Shown in pieces: positions 9,210-18,081 of a DNA stretch of 41,634 nucleotides (position 1 is the stretch's first letter; each line of letters begins with the position of its first letter). The notes beneath the pieces were generated by a model. That model ran no database searches, had not been told where the DNA came from, and saw only the letters and a program-made list of their open reading frames with translations. Position numbers and translations under genes: made by a program. This DNA is from an uncultured Bacilli bacterium (GTDB taxonomy: Bacteria > Bacillota_I > Bacilli_A > RF39 > UBA660): NCBI GenBank assembly GCA_947588925.1, contig CANQAT010000004.1, positions 1 through 41,634 of the forward strand, given 5' to 3'.

Positions 9210-9522
9210 AATGTTTAGTATCTATATCCAAAAACTCTATTTCTTCTATTTCTAAAGCGTTATATGGATATTTGCCTACAGGCTTCATAATGAGTCTCAT
9301 TTTATCATTTATTCTTGCAGTATAATACTCTTTTAAATTGCCTTTCTTCTGTTCAATATGATAAATATTTTTATATGGACTATTTATTAAAGCCTGTAAA
9401 TTAATAGAATTTATAATGATATTTTCAATATTAAAAATTCTATTAATTTCGTTGTTTAAATGTTTATCTAATATGTATTTTTTATAGCTTTTTAAATATA
9501 GTTTATCTTTAATGATTATCAT
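9196..9522 (-). CDS. RelE/HigB-like toxin
   Basis: 108 aa, KEYYTARINDKMRLIMKPVGKYP...IEEIEFLDIDTKHYGEG; overlaps the HTH-ImmA gene by 14 bp. Confidence 0.78.
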   Translation of the reverse strand: MIIIKDKLYLKSYKKYILDKHLNNEINRIFNIENIIINSINLQALINSPYKNIYHIEQKKGNLKEYYTARINDKMRLIMKPVGKYPYNALEIEEIEFLDIDTKHYGEG

Positions 9523-9584
9523 ATGAACCTCCCTGTATACATATTATAACCCAATAAGTAATAATATGCAATATTTTTATAAAA

Positions 9585-9610
9585 AAAGAAATAACTTTTT
9601 GTTATTCCTA
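9585..9610 (-). terminator. Terminator after Abi gene
   Basis: Minus strand AATAACAAAAAGTTATTTCTTTTTTT. Confidence 0.55.
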
Positions 9611-10558
9611 ATCTATATTTATTATATCTCTCCAATTATCTGGAAAACCTATTTTATTTAAGAAATTATTTATTGGAAGTATATTAGTCTTACCCTCTAA
9701 TATATCTATCTCATATCCAACTTCATTTATAAAATCTCTAAACTCAGAATCAGTTAATAACTGTTTCATTATTATAACTACTGCAAATAAGTCATTTTTA
9801 CCATAGTCATACTCTCCATCAGTCATGTCTATATTAAGTTCAAAGTGATACTTCGTATCTGGTATTACCTTCTGAGTTCTATGATCATATAAAATATCTT
9901 CATGTGCACATAAATTTCTATAATTTGATAACATAGATAAATATATAACAAGTGTCTCTGAATCTAGATTATAATGCCTAGATACCTCTATTTGATCTGA
10001 GTCATCAAGTATATCATAAAGCTCTGAAACGATACCAAATGAAAGTACTTTAACTAATATCCAAAGTGGAATATATCCATAGTTTGTTACGTAGTGCATC
10101 GTTGCGGAGTGCTGACGAACATTATTCCTTATTTGTCTTTTTACTTTATTAAGGACATCATGAACCTGTCTTATTTTAAAAGAGTCTTTAGAAAAGTTTT
10201 TTGGATTTAAGTATTCTTTTTCCCTATAACCATACTTTTTAGATAATTGATAACTTATTAAAGACTTTATATTATTTTCAATTATGAGCAAGTTTTTAAA
10301 GAAAATATTTCTAACTCTTCTATCAAACACAAACATTGCGTATAACTCTTCAAATGTTGTTCCGGGTATAAACTTTTGATCATTTTTAGAGTTCATAAAT
10401 AGATGTCTATATCCACTTATAAAGAAATAATTTTCTCTAAGCAAAATGTTTTTAGTTTTTTCTATATCATTTATTACAAGACCTTTATTTTTAAGAATTT
10501 CAACCTGTTCATCTAATGTTTTAAATGTTTTCTTACCCATACTATCCACCATAAACAT
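9608..10558 (-). CDS. Abi_2 (AbiD/AbiF-like) abortive infection family protein
   Basis: KTFKTLDEQVEILKNKGLVI...LLRENYFFISGYRHLF...FEELYAMFVFDRRVRNIFFKNLLIIENNIKSLISYQLSKKYG...YRNLCAHEDILYD. Confidence 0.85.
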   Translation of the reverse strand: MFMVDSMGKKTFKTLDEQVEILKNKGLVINDIEKTKNILLRENYFFISGYRHLFMNSKNDQKFIPGTTFEELYAMFVFDRRVRNIFFKNLLIIENNIKSLISYQLSKKYGYREKEYLNPKNFSKDSFKIRQVHDVLNKVKRQIRNNVRQHSATMHYVTNYGYIPLWILVKVLSFGIVSELYDILDDSDQIEVSRHYNLDSETLVIYLSMLSNYRNLCAHEDILYDHRTQKVIPDTKYHFELNIDMTDGEYDYGKNDLFAVVIIMKQLLTDSEFRDFINEVGYEIDILEGKTNILPINNFLNKIGFPDNWRDIINID

Positions 10559-10582
10559 TATACATTAAATTAAAAAAAAATA

Positions 10583-11128
10583 CTAGTACTCATATATACC
10601 TAGTAATTTTTCTTGTTCTGATTCAGTTAAACTATCTAGTGTCCACTTATCATCCTTCTTAGTTAGTGAAAAATAAATAGTATATTTTACTTTATCTTTG
10701 CTTTGTTTTAATAAATCAAGTCTATAATCATTAAACTTAATCTCATCGAACACACCATTATCATCCATAAACATAGTTCTATTATTATCTCTAGAATCCT
10801 TTGCAGTTTTTAATGCATTTGTATAATCTGTTACCTCAATTTCAGTCTCAACTGTAGCCTTATCTCCATTTACTGTTTCTTCCTTTATAGTATAAGTTAA
10901 ATCTTGATAATGTTTTTTTAATATATCTTTATATGTTGTTCTTTGACTATCACTTAAAGTCTCTTCACTAGCTACAATAGAATCTAATCTAGTAAGTACA
11001 CTAGAGTCTAAAGTCTGATAATTGTTTAAATATGATTCAACTTGTTTTGTTGGTGTATTATCCATATCACCTAAAGAACAACCAGTCATTATTAAGATAA
11101 GTCCAAGCATTGATAATAGTTTTTTCAT
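10583..11128 (-). CDS. Lipoprotein of unknown function
   Basis: Lipobox MKKLLSMLGLILIMTGCSLGD. Confidence 0.75.
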   Translation of the reverse strand: MKKLLSMLGLILIMTGCSLGDMDNTPTKQVESYLNNYQTLDSSVLTRLDSIVASEETLSDSQRTTYKDILKKHYQDLTYTIKEETVNGDKATVETEIEVTDYTNALKTAKDSRDNNRTMFMDDNGVFDEIKFNDYRLDLLKQSKDKVKYTIYFSLTKKDDKWTLDSLTESEQEKLLGIYEY

Positions 11129-11135
11129 TAAAAAT

Positions 11136-11159
11136 CCCTCCCTTTATAATATGGGAAGG
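11136..11159 (-). promoter_or_regulatory. Hairpin sequestering the Shine-Dalgarno of the lipoprotein gene
   Basis: Minus strand CCTTCCC-atattataaa-GGGAGGG followed by ATTTTTAATG(start). Confidence 0.5.
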
Positions 11160-11176
11160 ATTTATTTTATTATACA

Positions 11177-11722
11177 TTAATTTTTACCTAATAAATCTTT
11201 TATAGTATTTTTATCATCTTCTAAAATTTCTTTATTAGTTTCTTTTAATTCTTCTTTATTTTCATTATACCAATCTTTTGCCTTATTAAATAAGTCCTTT
11301 ATAGTATTCTTATCATCCTCTAGTATTTCTTTATTAGTCTCTTTTAATTCATCTTTATTTTCACTATACCAATCTTTAGCGCTATTATATTTATCTTTAA
11401 CCGTATCTAATATTCCTTTATCATCTTTTGTAGCGTTACTTGAAGATTCACTTGTTTTATCTGAAGGCTTAGTATCTTCTTTATTCGTTACTTCTTCTTT
11501 TAACTCATCTTTGTTTGTTTCCTCTTTTGATGTATAATCGTCTTTATTTTTTACTTCCTCTTTAGATACAGTATCTTTTTCTACTACTTCTTCACTTTTA
11601 TCTACATTTTCTTGCGTTGATGTTTCATCTTTATTATCGTAAACATTTATTATAACAGTTTTACTATCTTTACATCCCGCACATAAAATGCATAAAATTA
11701 ATATTACTACAAACTTCTTCAT
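11177..11722 (-). CDS. Lipoprotein with C-terminal tandem ~34-aa repeats
   Basis: Lipobox LCILCAGC; repeats KDWYSENKDELKETNKEILEDDKNTIKDLFNKA / KDWYNENKEELKETNKEILEDDKNTIKDLLGK. Confidence 0.75.
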   Translation of the reverse strand: MKKFVVILILCILCAGCKDSKTVIINVYDNKDETSTQENVDKSEEVVEKDTVSKEEVKNKDDYTSKEETNKDELKEEVTNKEDTKPSDKTSESSSNATKDDKGILDTVKDKYNSAKDWYSENKDELKETNKEILEDDKNTIKDLFNKAKDWYNENKEELKETNKEILEDDKNTIKDLLGKN

Positions 11723-11766
11723 AATACCGCCTCGTTAAATTATTCTAGCACTTAAATATATTATTG

Positions 11767-14388
11767 TCAAACTCCAGTATTTAATCCCTTTTTCTTCAAT
11801 ATAATTTTTCTTATTGCGTCAAATGGTATAACAGTAAGCGCAAATAATATCATTATCTCAAACTCAAAGAAAGATAGTCCAACAGTTCTAAATACAGTCC
11901 CACCGTAATATATTAACAATATTTGAACGACTATTATAAATCCAATTATAAATATAAACATCCTATTTTTAAATATATTAGCTAGTAAATTTAATCTATT
12001 AGTTCTAGCATTAAAACTATTAAATATATCTATAAATATAAATAATCCAAAGAACGCAGTATAAAGATATTCTTCACTTCTAAATAAATTATTAATAAAT
12101 CTAACTTTCAAAAATAATATACATATTAAAGATGAATAAAGCCCTGTAAAAACTATTTGATTTATCATATACTTATTTATTATAGGTTCATCTTTTTTCT
12201 TAGGAAATTCATTCATATATTCTTTTAATGGAGGTTCAAATGAAAATGCAAGTCCAGCAAGAGTATCCATAACCATGTTTATCCAAAGCATTTGTATAAC
12301 TGTTATAGGCATTTCTATATCTATAAATGGACCTACTATAGAAAGAGTTAAAGCACATAAGTTAATAGTAAGTTGTAATATTATAAACTTTCTAATGCTT
12401 TTAAATATTGTTCTACCAAAAAGTATTGCTTTAGATATAGATAAGAAATTATCATCAAGTATTACTATATCACTTGCTTCTTTAGCTACCTCACACCCAC
12501 TTCCCATACCAAAGCCTACATCAGCTTTTTTAAGTGCAGGTGCGTCGTTTACCCCATCCCCGGTCATACCTACTACTAAATCCATCTCCTGTGATATTCT
12601 AACTAGTCTACTTTTATCAGTAGGAAGACTTCTAGCAACTACTGATATTTTCATAAGTTTACTTTTTAATTCTTCATCAGATAGTTTATTTATCTCTTCG
12701 CTAGTTAATACTAAATCCCCTTCTTTATATATACCAACTTCACTTGCAATAGATGTAGCTGTATCTTTATTATCACCAGTAATCATAATAGTTTTAATAT
12801 GTGCGTTAGATACAAGTTTAACCCCCTCTATTGCCTCAGGTCTAACATCATCTTTAATAAGTATTAATCCAACTAAAGTAAGGTTGCTTAAATTATTTAT
12901 GTTTCTATTCCTTGAACTTGCCATAAGTAGTACTCTTATTCCCTTTTTAGTATTATTTTTAATCACACTATCTATCTTAATTAGATTAGTTATTTTTTTT
13001 ATATTTCCTAAAGAGTCATAATAATTTGTACAACTTTTAAGTAATACCTCGGGAGCTCCCTTTATTAAATTAATATCTCCAACTCTAGTTATAGAATACT
13101 TATTTTTACTATCAAAAGGTACTTTTTCATCTCTTTTAATCTTTAAATTATCGTTTTCAAAAAAGGAAAGTATTGCTCTATCTGTAATATTACCACCTAT
13201 TACTTTAGTTGATGAATAACTGCTTTCATTATTCGCTACACAAGATAATTTAACAATATCATAATACTTTTTATCATTCTTTAACTCTTTTTCATCCTTA
13301 TATTCTTTAAAATCCCCACTTATTATTTTCTTTACCTCTAATTTACCTTTAGTAAGAGTACCAGTTTTATCAGTAAAAAGTATATTTATACTACCCGATG
13401 TTTCTATACCTACTAACTTTCTGACAAGTACACTGTCTTTTAACATCCTTTTCATATTAGATGAAAGTACTAAAGTAATCATCATGGGAAGTCCCTCAGG
13501 TACAGCAACTATTATTATTGTAACGCACAAAGTAAATGCATATAATATATGTCCGGTTATTAGTGGAAAGTTTGTTACCATTTCCTTAATTAATTCTAAA
13601 TTAAAATTATTATTTATTACAATAACTTTAAATAAATATGAGAAAAATACTAAAAAAGCTCCAATATATCCTATTTTACTTATAAATTTAGCAAGGCTTC
13701 TAAGTCTTAGCTTTAGTGGCGTTTCAGGCTGTTTCTCTTGAAGCTCTAAGGCAATTTTACCATAGAAAGTATTCTCTCCAACAGCAGTTACCTTCATTAA
13801 AGCTATATTAGAATATACAACGCTCCCTTTAAAAACTCTATTTTTATCATTTATAAGTTTCTCATTTATAATAGATTCCTTATATGCTTCCTTAGTTTCC
13901 CCGTTCAAACTAGATTCATCTACGCTAAGCTTTCCCTTTACAATCACACCATCTGCGGGTATCTTATCTCCAGTTTCTAAACACACAATATCTCCAACAA
14001 CTATTTCACTAACTGGTATTTCTTCTTTTTTTCCATTCCTCATTACTTTACTGTATGTTCTTGCAACCTCATCTTGTAATTTTTCAAAAGCTTTTTCACT
14101 TCCATATTCTGATACAGTAGATATAGTTGAGGCAAGTAAAATCGCAACTACAATACCTATAGTTTCATACCAATCAAAATTTCTAAACAAAAATACAGTT
14201 TTAATAGCAAGTGCGATTAAAAGTATCTTTATTATAGGGTCACCCAAAGTACTAATAAGTAATTTTAAAAAGCCTTCTTTTTTTACTTTAACTAGTTCAT
14301 TACTTCCATACTTTCTTCTTGATTCTATTACCTCTTCATTTGTTAGTCCATTATACATATAACCCTCCACATTAAAATATATGGACAA
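11767..14388 (-). CDS. P-type cation (Ca2+-type) ATPase
   Basis: LFTDKTGTLTKGKL, TGDGVNDAPALKKADVGFGMG, PEGLPM, 873 aa. Confidence 0.92.
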   Translation of the reverse strand: MSIYFNVEGYMYNGLTNEEVIESRRKYGSNELVKVKKEGFLKLLISTLGDPIIKILLIALAIKTVFLFRNFDWYETIGIVVAILLASTISTVSEYGSEKAFEKLQDEVARTYSKVMRNGKKEEIPVSEIVVGDIVCLETGDKIPADGVIVKGKLSVDESSLNGETKEAYKESIINEKLINDKNRVFKGSVVYSNIALMKVTAVGENTFYGKIALELQEKQPETPLKLRLRSLAKFISKIGYIGAFLVFFSYLFKVIVINNNFNLELIKEMVTNFPLITGHILYAFTLCVTIIIVAVPEGLPMMITLVLSSNMKRMLKDSVLVRKLVGIETSGSINILFTDKTGTLTKGKLEVKKIISGDFKEYKDEKELKNDKKYYDIVKLSCVANNESSYSSTKVIGGNITDRAILSFFENDNLKIKRDEKVPFDSKNKYSITRVGDINLIKGAPEVLLKSCTNYYDSLGNIKKITNLIKIDSVIKNNTKKGIRVLLMASSRNRNINNLSNLTLVGLILIKDDVRPEAIEGVKLVSNAHIKTIMITGDNKDTATSIASEVGIYKEGDLVLTSEEINKLSDEELKSKLMKISVVARSLPTDKSRLVRISQEMDLVVGMTGDGVNDAPALKKADVGFGMGSGCEVAKEASDIVILDDNFLSISKAILFGRTIFKSIRKFIILQLTINLCALTLSIVGPFIDIEMPITVIQMLWINMVMDTLAGLAFSFEPPLKEYMNEFPKKKDEPIINKYMINQIVFTGLYSSLICILFLKVRFINNLFRSEEYLYTAFFGLFIFIDIFNSFNARTNRLNLLANIFKNRMFIFIIGFIIVVQILLIYYGGTVFRTVGLSFFEFEIMILFALTVIPFDAIRKIILKKKGLNTGV

Positions 14389-14399
14389 ACTTTTTAATT

Positions 14400-14430
14400 A
14401 TGAAAAAAACTATAATATTATTATAGTCCT
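14400..14430 (-). terminator. Terminator
   Basis: Minus strand GGACTATAATAATATTATAGTTTTTTTC. Confidence 0.6.
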
Positions 14431-15011
14431 TTAATAATTTCGATGTATTTATTAACACCTTTAGCCCAGTTTGGGTCTTCTGCATATTTAGGATTAATTT
14501 CTTCTGGAGTAGTTAATCCGTAACTAATATAATTTTTATACAAGTTATCTATAAAAGCCTTAATTCCTTCATCTAGGGAATTAAAATAACTATAAGCTCC
14601 GCAACCTTTTCCTTTTTGTCCACCTACGTTATTACATTCACGTACAAGGTAGCTACAACCCCATTTACATCCTGTTTCGTGCAACAAAATGGCAGTTGCC
14701 ATATAAGGATCCACACCTTTTTCTAAGGCATATGAGGCTATTAAATAACCTTTTCCTTTTACTGTAGAATTTAACTGTCTTTCTATAGTATCTGCAACTT
14801 CATCTAAAGTCTTTCCATCATATACTATAGGATCTTCCTCACTAGGAAGTAAACCTAATAAACTTTCAACTTGTATATAGTTAGCTGTTGAACTACTCTT
14901 ATTTATCTTATTATAATCACTAACATTTATGTTTAAATATACTAAATATGCATTAAGTATTACAACTAAAGAAAGTAATATACCCTCTATAGTCCTTATT
15001 TTCGCTTTCAC
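14421..15011 (-). CDS. Glucosaminidase-like peptidoglycan hydrolase
   Basis: YMATAILLHETGCKWGCSYLVRECNNVGGQKGKGCGAYSYFNSLDEGIKAFIDNLYKNYISYG; ORF track start 15071 but GTG at 15009-15011 (VKAKIRTIEG) has RBS AGAGGTG. Confidence 0.75.
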   Translation of the reverse strand: MKAKIRTIEGILLSLVVILNAYLVYLNINVSDYNKINKSSSTANYIQVESLLGLLPSEEDPIVYDGKTLDEVADTIERQLNSTVKGKGYLIASYALEKGVDPYMATAILLHETGCKWGCSYLVRECNNVGGQKGKGCGAYSYFNSLDEGIKAFIDNLYKNYISYGLTTPEEINPKYAEDPNWAKGVNKYIEIIKGL

Positions 15012-15160
15012 ATTAACACCTCTTCTTTTGAAAAGCACATCTATCATATCATAACTAACTTTTGATGTCAAACTGACACATATGAGTGTTTTAAGTATAT
15101 TTTATAACAAATAAAGTAATATTTTTAAAAAATCACAGTAATTTCCAGATAGAGTGTAAA

Positions 15161-16699
15161 CTAAATGTATTCTATATAATTACTACTATCTTTTATAATC
15201 TCCTTAACAAAAACTGATGGTCTACTTTTATCTACTAACAGATATACATCACTTTTACTTCGTGTTAAAGCTACATAAAATAATCGTCTTTCTTCTTCAT
15301 ATGGATAAATATCTCTATTATTATTTACATATTTTAATACGTTATCATCTTTTATCTTATTTGGCATACCTAAAATATCGTCTTTAAGATTAATTATAAT
15401 AACACATTCTTCTTCTAAGCCTTTTGATGAGTGCATAGTAAGATACTTAATATTTACCCCTTTATATTGTATGCATCCATCTTTATCTAATTTAAAATAT
15501 TTCAAAATATCAAAATTATTTCTACCTAATATTAATATATTTTTATGCTTTTTAATAACTATATCTAACAGTTTCCTTAAATTATCCCCATACATTATTT
15601 TTATTGGTTTTGATACTCTTTTACTACTTTTTAATTCTTTATATAATTGTCTTTTATTCTTCATTATGAATTTACCTGCAACGTTTATTAATTCCTGTGA
15701 ATTTCTATAAGTATTATTTATCTTTAATATTCGAGTATAACCAAAATACTTTTTAAAATTTAAAAACATACTAAGATCACATCCATTAAATCTATATATA
15801 GATTGATAGTCATCACCAACACATACTATCTTTGCCTTAGTTTTATCAATTATCTCTTTTAAAAACAAATATCTTATATAAGATGTATCTTGATATTCAT
15901 CTACAATAATATACTTATATTTCTTAATATCATTTTCATGTACATATTTAATAGCTAAATTTATCATATCGTTAAAGTCTATTTTGTTTGAACTTTTAAG
16001 TTCTTCTTCATATAAAAGATATATATCTATAATAGTTCTAATTATATCCTTATTTTTATTTATCTTAAGAAAATAATCTATACTATAATTATTAGTTTTA
16101 AATAGATTAATAAAAGTAATTATAAGTCTTTTTAAAACTTCAAGTTCCTTTGAATTTAGTATTTTATTATACGATGTATCTATTTTTTTTAATATCCTTT
16201 TTATTCTTTTTTTACCACTTTCATCATTTGAAATCATATAGAAATATTCATCTGTTATATATCTTAAAGTATTCGGATCAGAAATTAGGTAGTGTTTATC
16301 CTTTAAAAACTCTAAAGCAAGTTTATGAAAAGTATACACTTTAATATTATAATTATAATTTTTCCTTATATTTTCTTCTAAGTTATTTGCAGCGTCATTA
16401 GTAAAAGTAATACATAATATCTCATCTTCTTTTACATTTTTTCTTTCTATTAAATATCTAATTTTACCTATCATTGTTAAACTTTTCCCACTACCCGCAC
16501 CGGCAACTATTAAGCTTGCAATCTCATCTGTAATTACAGCTATTCTTTGCTCCTTATCGAGTGAATATCCATTTATATTAGAAAGTATATAATCACTATC
16601 TATTAATTCTTTATCTATAAATTTTTTATTATGTATATTAAGTTTTAATCTACTATACTTTTTGCTATAGCTGTTATCTAAGTATTCGATATATATCAC
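15161..16699 (-). CDS. UvrD/REP-family superfamily 1 helicase
   Basis: LDKEQRIAVITDEIASLIVAGAGSGKSLTMIGKIRYL (Walker A), IIVDEYQDTS, LTMHSSKGLEEE, RRLFYVALTRSK. Confidence 0.9.
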   Translation of the reverse strand: MIYIEYLDNSYSKKYSRLKLNIHNKKFIDKELIDSDYILSNINGYSLDKEQRIAVITDEIASLIVAGAGSGKSLTMIGKIRYLIERKNVKEDEILCITFTNDAANNLEENIRKNYNYNIKVYTFHKLALEFLKDKHYLISDPNTLRYITDEYFYMISNDESGKKRIKRILKKIDTSYNKILNSKELEVLKRLIITFINLFKTNNYSIDYFLKINKNKDIIRTIIDIYLLYEEELKSSNKIDFNDMINLAIKYVHENDIKKYKYIIVDEYQDTSYIRYLFLKEIIDKTKAKIVCVGDDYQSIYRFNGCDLSMFLNFKKYFGYTRILKINNTYRNSQELINVAGKFIMKNKRQLYKELKSSKRVSKPIKIMYGDNLRKLLDIVIKKHKNILILGRNNFDILKYFKLDKDGCIQYKGVNIKYLTMHSSKGLEEECVIIINLKDDILGMPNKIKDDNVLKYVNNNRDIYPYEEERRLFYVALTRSKSDVYLLVDKSRPSVFVKEIIKDSSNYIEYI

Positions 16700-16744
16700 C
16701 TCTCATATATATCATACGACAAAACTTTTTAATTTCCTTTTTCT

Positions 16745-16775
16745 AAACAAAAAAAAATAGCAAAATTGCTAAATT
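16745..16775 (-). terminator. Terminator
   Basis: Minus strand TTTAGCAATTTTGCTATTTTTTTTTG. Confidence 0.65.
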
Positions 16776-17389
16776 TCTTCAAATATAATCTCCGGCGTAC
16801 TATCAGTCTTATCATATACTTTTAATTTATTGTGAGCAGATACAAGCAAATTTAACAAAAGCCATGAGGCGAATATAGCTGTTGTAAATTGAAGTAATAC
16901 CAAAACGCTTGAATTTTGATACATAGAAAGTTCATCGTATATATTTATATTATTTGTATTTATAGTATCTACTAGAAATATCAAAAGTATATTTATTAAA
17001 AGTGCGTTTACAAAATTTAATAGAGTGTGTTTTTTATCAACATTTTTACTAAATAGTGAGTATATGAATATTGTATTAGATAAAACTATAATTAATATAT
17101 ATATTGTAGTACTTGGGAAGTATAGTGCCATGAATATTCTATCTAATACATCATCAAGTATACTAAATATTATAGAACTATACTTAAACATTAAAATTAT
17201 TAAAAGAAACATCCAAGAAGAAATAAATACCCATTTATTAATCTTTTTATTTTTAATAGTAAATACAAAATACATTATAAATAGCGCAATAGCTAATAAA
17301 ATACAAAATAAAAAAAGAGGTGAGGATAGTATCATATTCATTAATATTTTTAATTTTTCTATTAACGAAAGCTTATCCATAAACATCAC
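16769..17389 (-). CDS. Multipass membrane protein, unknown function, in sortase operon
   Basis: 206 aa with several hydrophobic segments; sits 5 bp after the sortase gene. Confidence 0.65.
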   Translation of the reverse strand: MMFMDKLSLIEKLKILMNMILSSPLFLFCILLAIALFIMYFVFTIKNKKINKWVFISSWMFLLIILMFKYSSIIFSILDDVLDRIFMALYFPSTTIYILIIVLSNTIFIYSLFSKNVDKKHTLLNFVNALLINILLIFLVDTINTNNINIYDELSMYQNSSVLVLLQFTTAIFASWLLLNLLVSAHNKLKVYDKTDSTPEIIFEEI

Positions 17390-17394
17390 CTCTT

Positions 17395-18081
17395 TTAATT
17401 TGACTTATTATATAATTCCAAAATATATACCGTTTGTTTAGTATTACTATAACGTGTACAAGTTATAAGCGTTAAAACATTTTTATTTCCATCTCTATGA
17501 ATTTCAACAGTCCCATCTTTAATAACTTCATATATATCTACAACTTTATATTCATATTTTATATTGTTGTAATATACATAAGCTACATCTCCTAGTTCTA
17601 CTTTATATAGTTTATTGAAGTAGCACACAGAACAATTACCAGAATGTGAGGCTAAAATTAAATTGTTATTACTTTGATCTGGAAAAGTTGAGCCATTTAT
17701 TACAGTTATGTTATAATTTACATTATTATATTTTGAATTTAAACTTAAGAATCCTCTTTTTAAATTTATTTTTGGAATCTCTAATATTCCTATATAATCA
17801 TACTCTAGTGGTTTTTGTGGTTTTTCTTCAACTGGATCTTCATTAGGATCTTCAACAGGTTCATCATTGCCAACCTCATCTTCAATCTTTTGATTTAAGT
17901 CTTCCTCTGAACCTATTTCATCAGGAGTTTCACTTTCATAAAGTAAGATATTTATCTTTGAATATGCATCATTTTTTCTTTCAACTAAATATTGAAAAAC
18001 TCCTACAAAGACTCCCACTACGATTAATAATAATCCTATCAGTAATAAACTACTGTTCTTTAATTTTAAATTTTTTAGCAT
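17395..18081 (-). CDS. Sortase (second, distinct from srtB)
   Basis: YDYIGILEIPKINLKRGFLSLNSKYNNVNYNITVINGSTFPDQSNNNLILASHSG...NVLTLITCTRYSNTKQTVYILEL. Confidence 0.85.
   Translation of the reverse strand: MLKNLKLKNSSLLLIGLLLIVVGVFVGVFQYLVERKNDAYSKINILLYESETPDEIGSEEDLNQKIEDEVGNDEPVEDPNEDPVEEKPQKPLEYDYIGILEIPKINLKRGFLSLNSKYNNVNYNITVINGSTFPDQSNNNLILASHSGNCSVCYFNKLYKVELGDVAYVYYNNIKYEYKVVDIYEVIKDGTVEIHRDGNKNVLTLITCTRYSNTKQTVYILELYNKSN

Noticed and set aside
9540-9607. Structured ncRNA partner for the Abi_2 gene
   Set aside because: Only ~70 bp downstream and ~24 bp upstream are non-coding; the sole structure is a simple terminator.
8178-10558. Prophage or ICE remnant
   Set aside because: No integrase, structural, or conjugation genes around the TA/Abi genes.
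12275-13021. 248-aa + strand ORF
   Set aside because: Antisense of a highly conserved P-type ATPase; an artefact of AT-rich codon usage.
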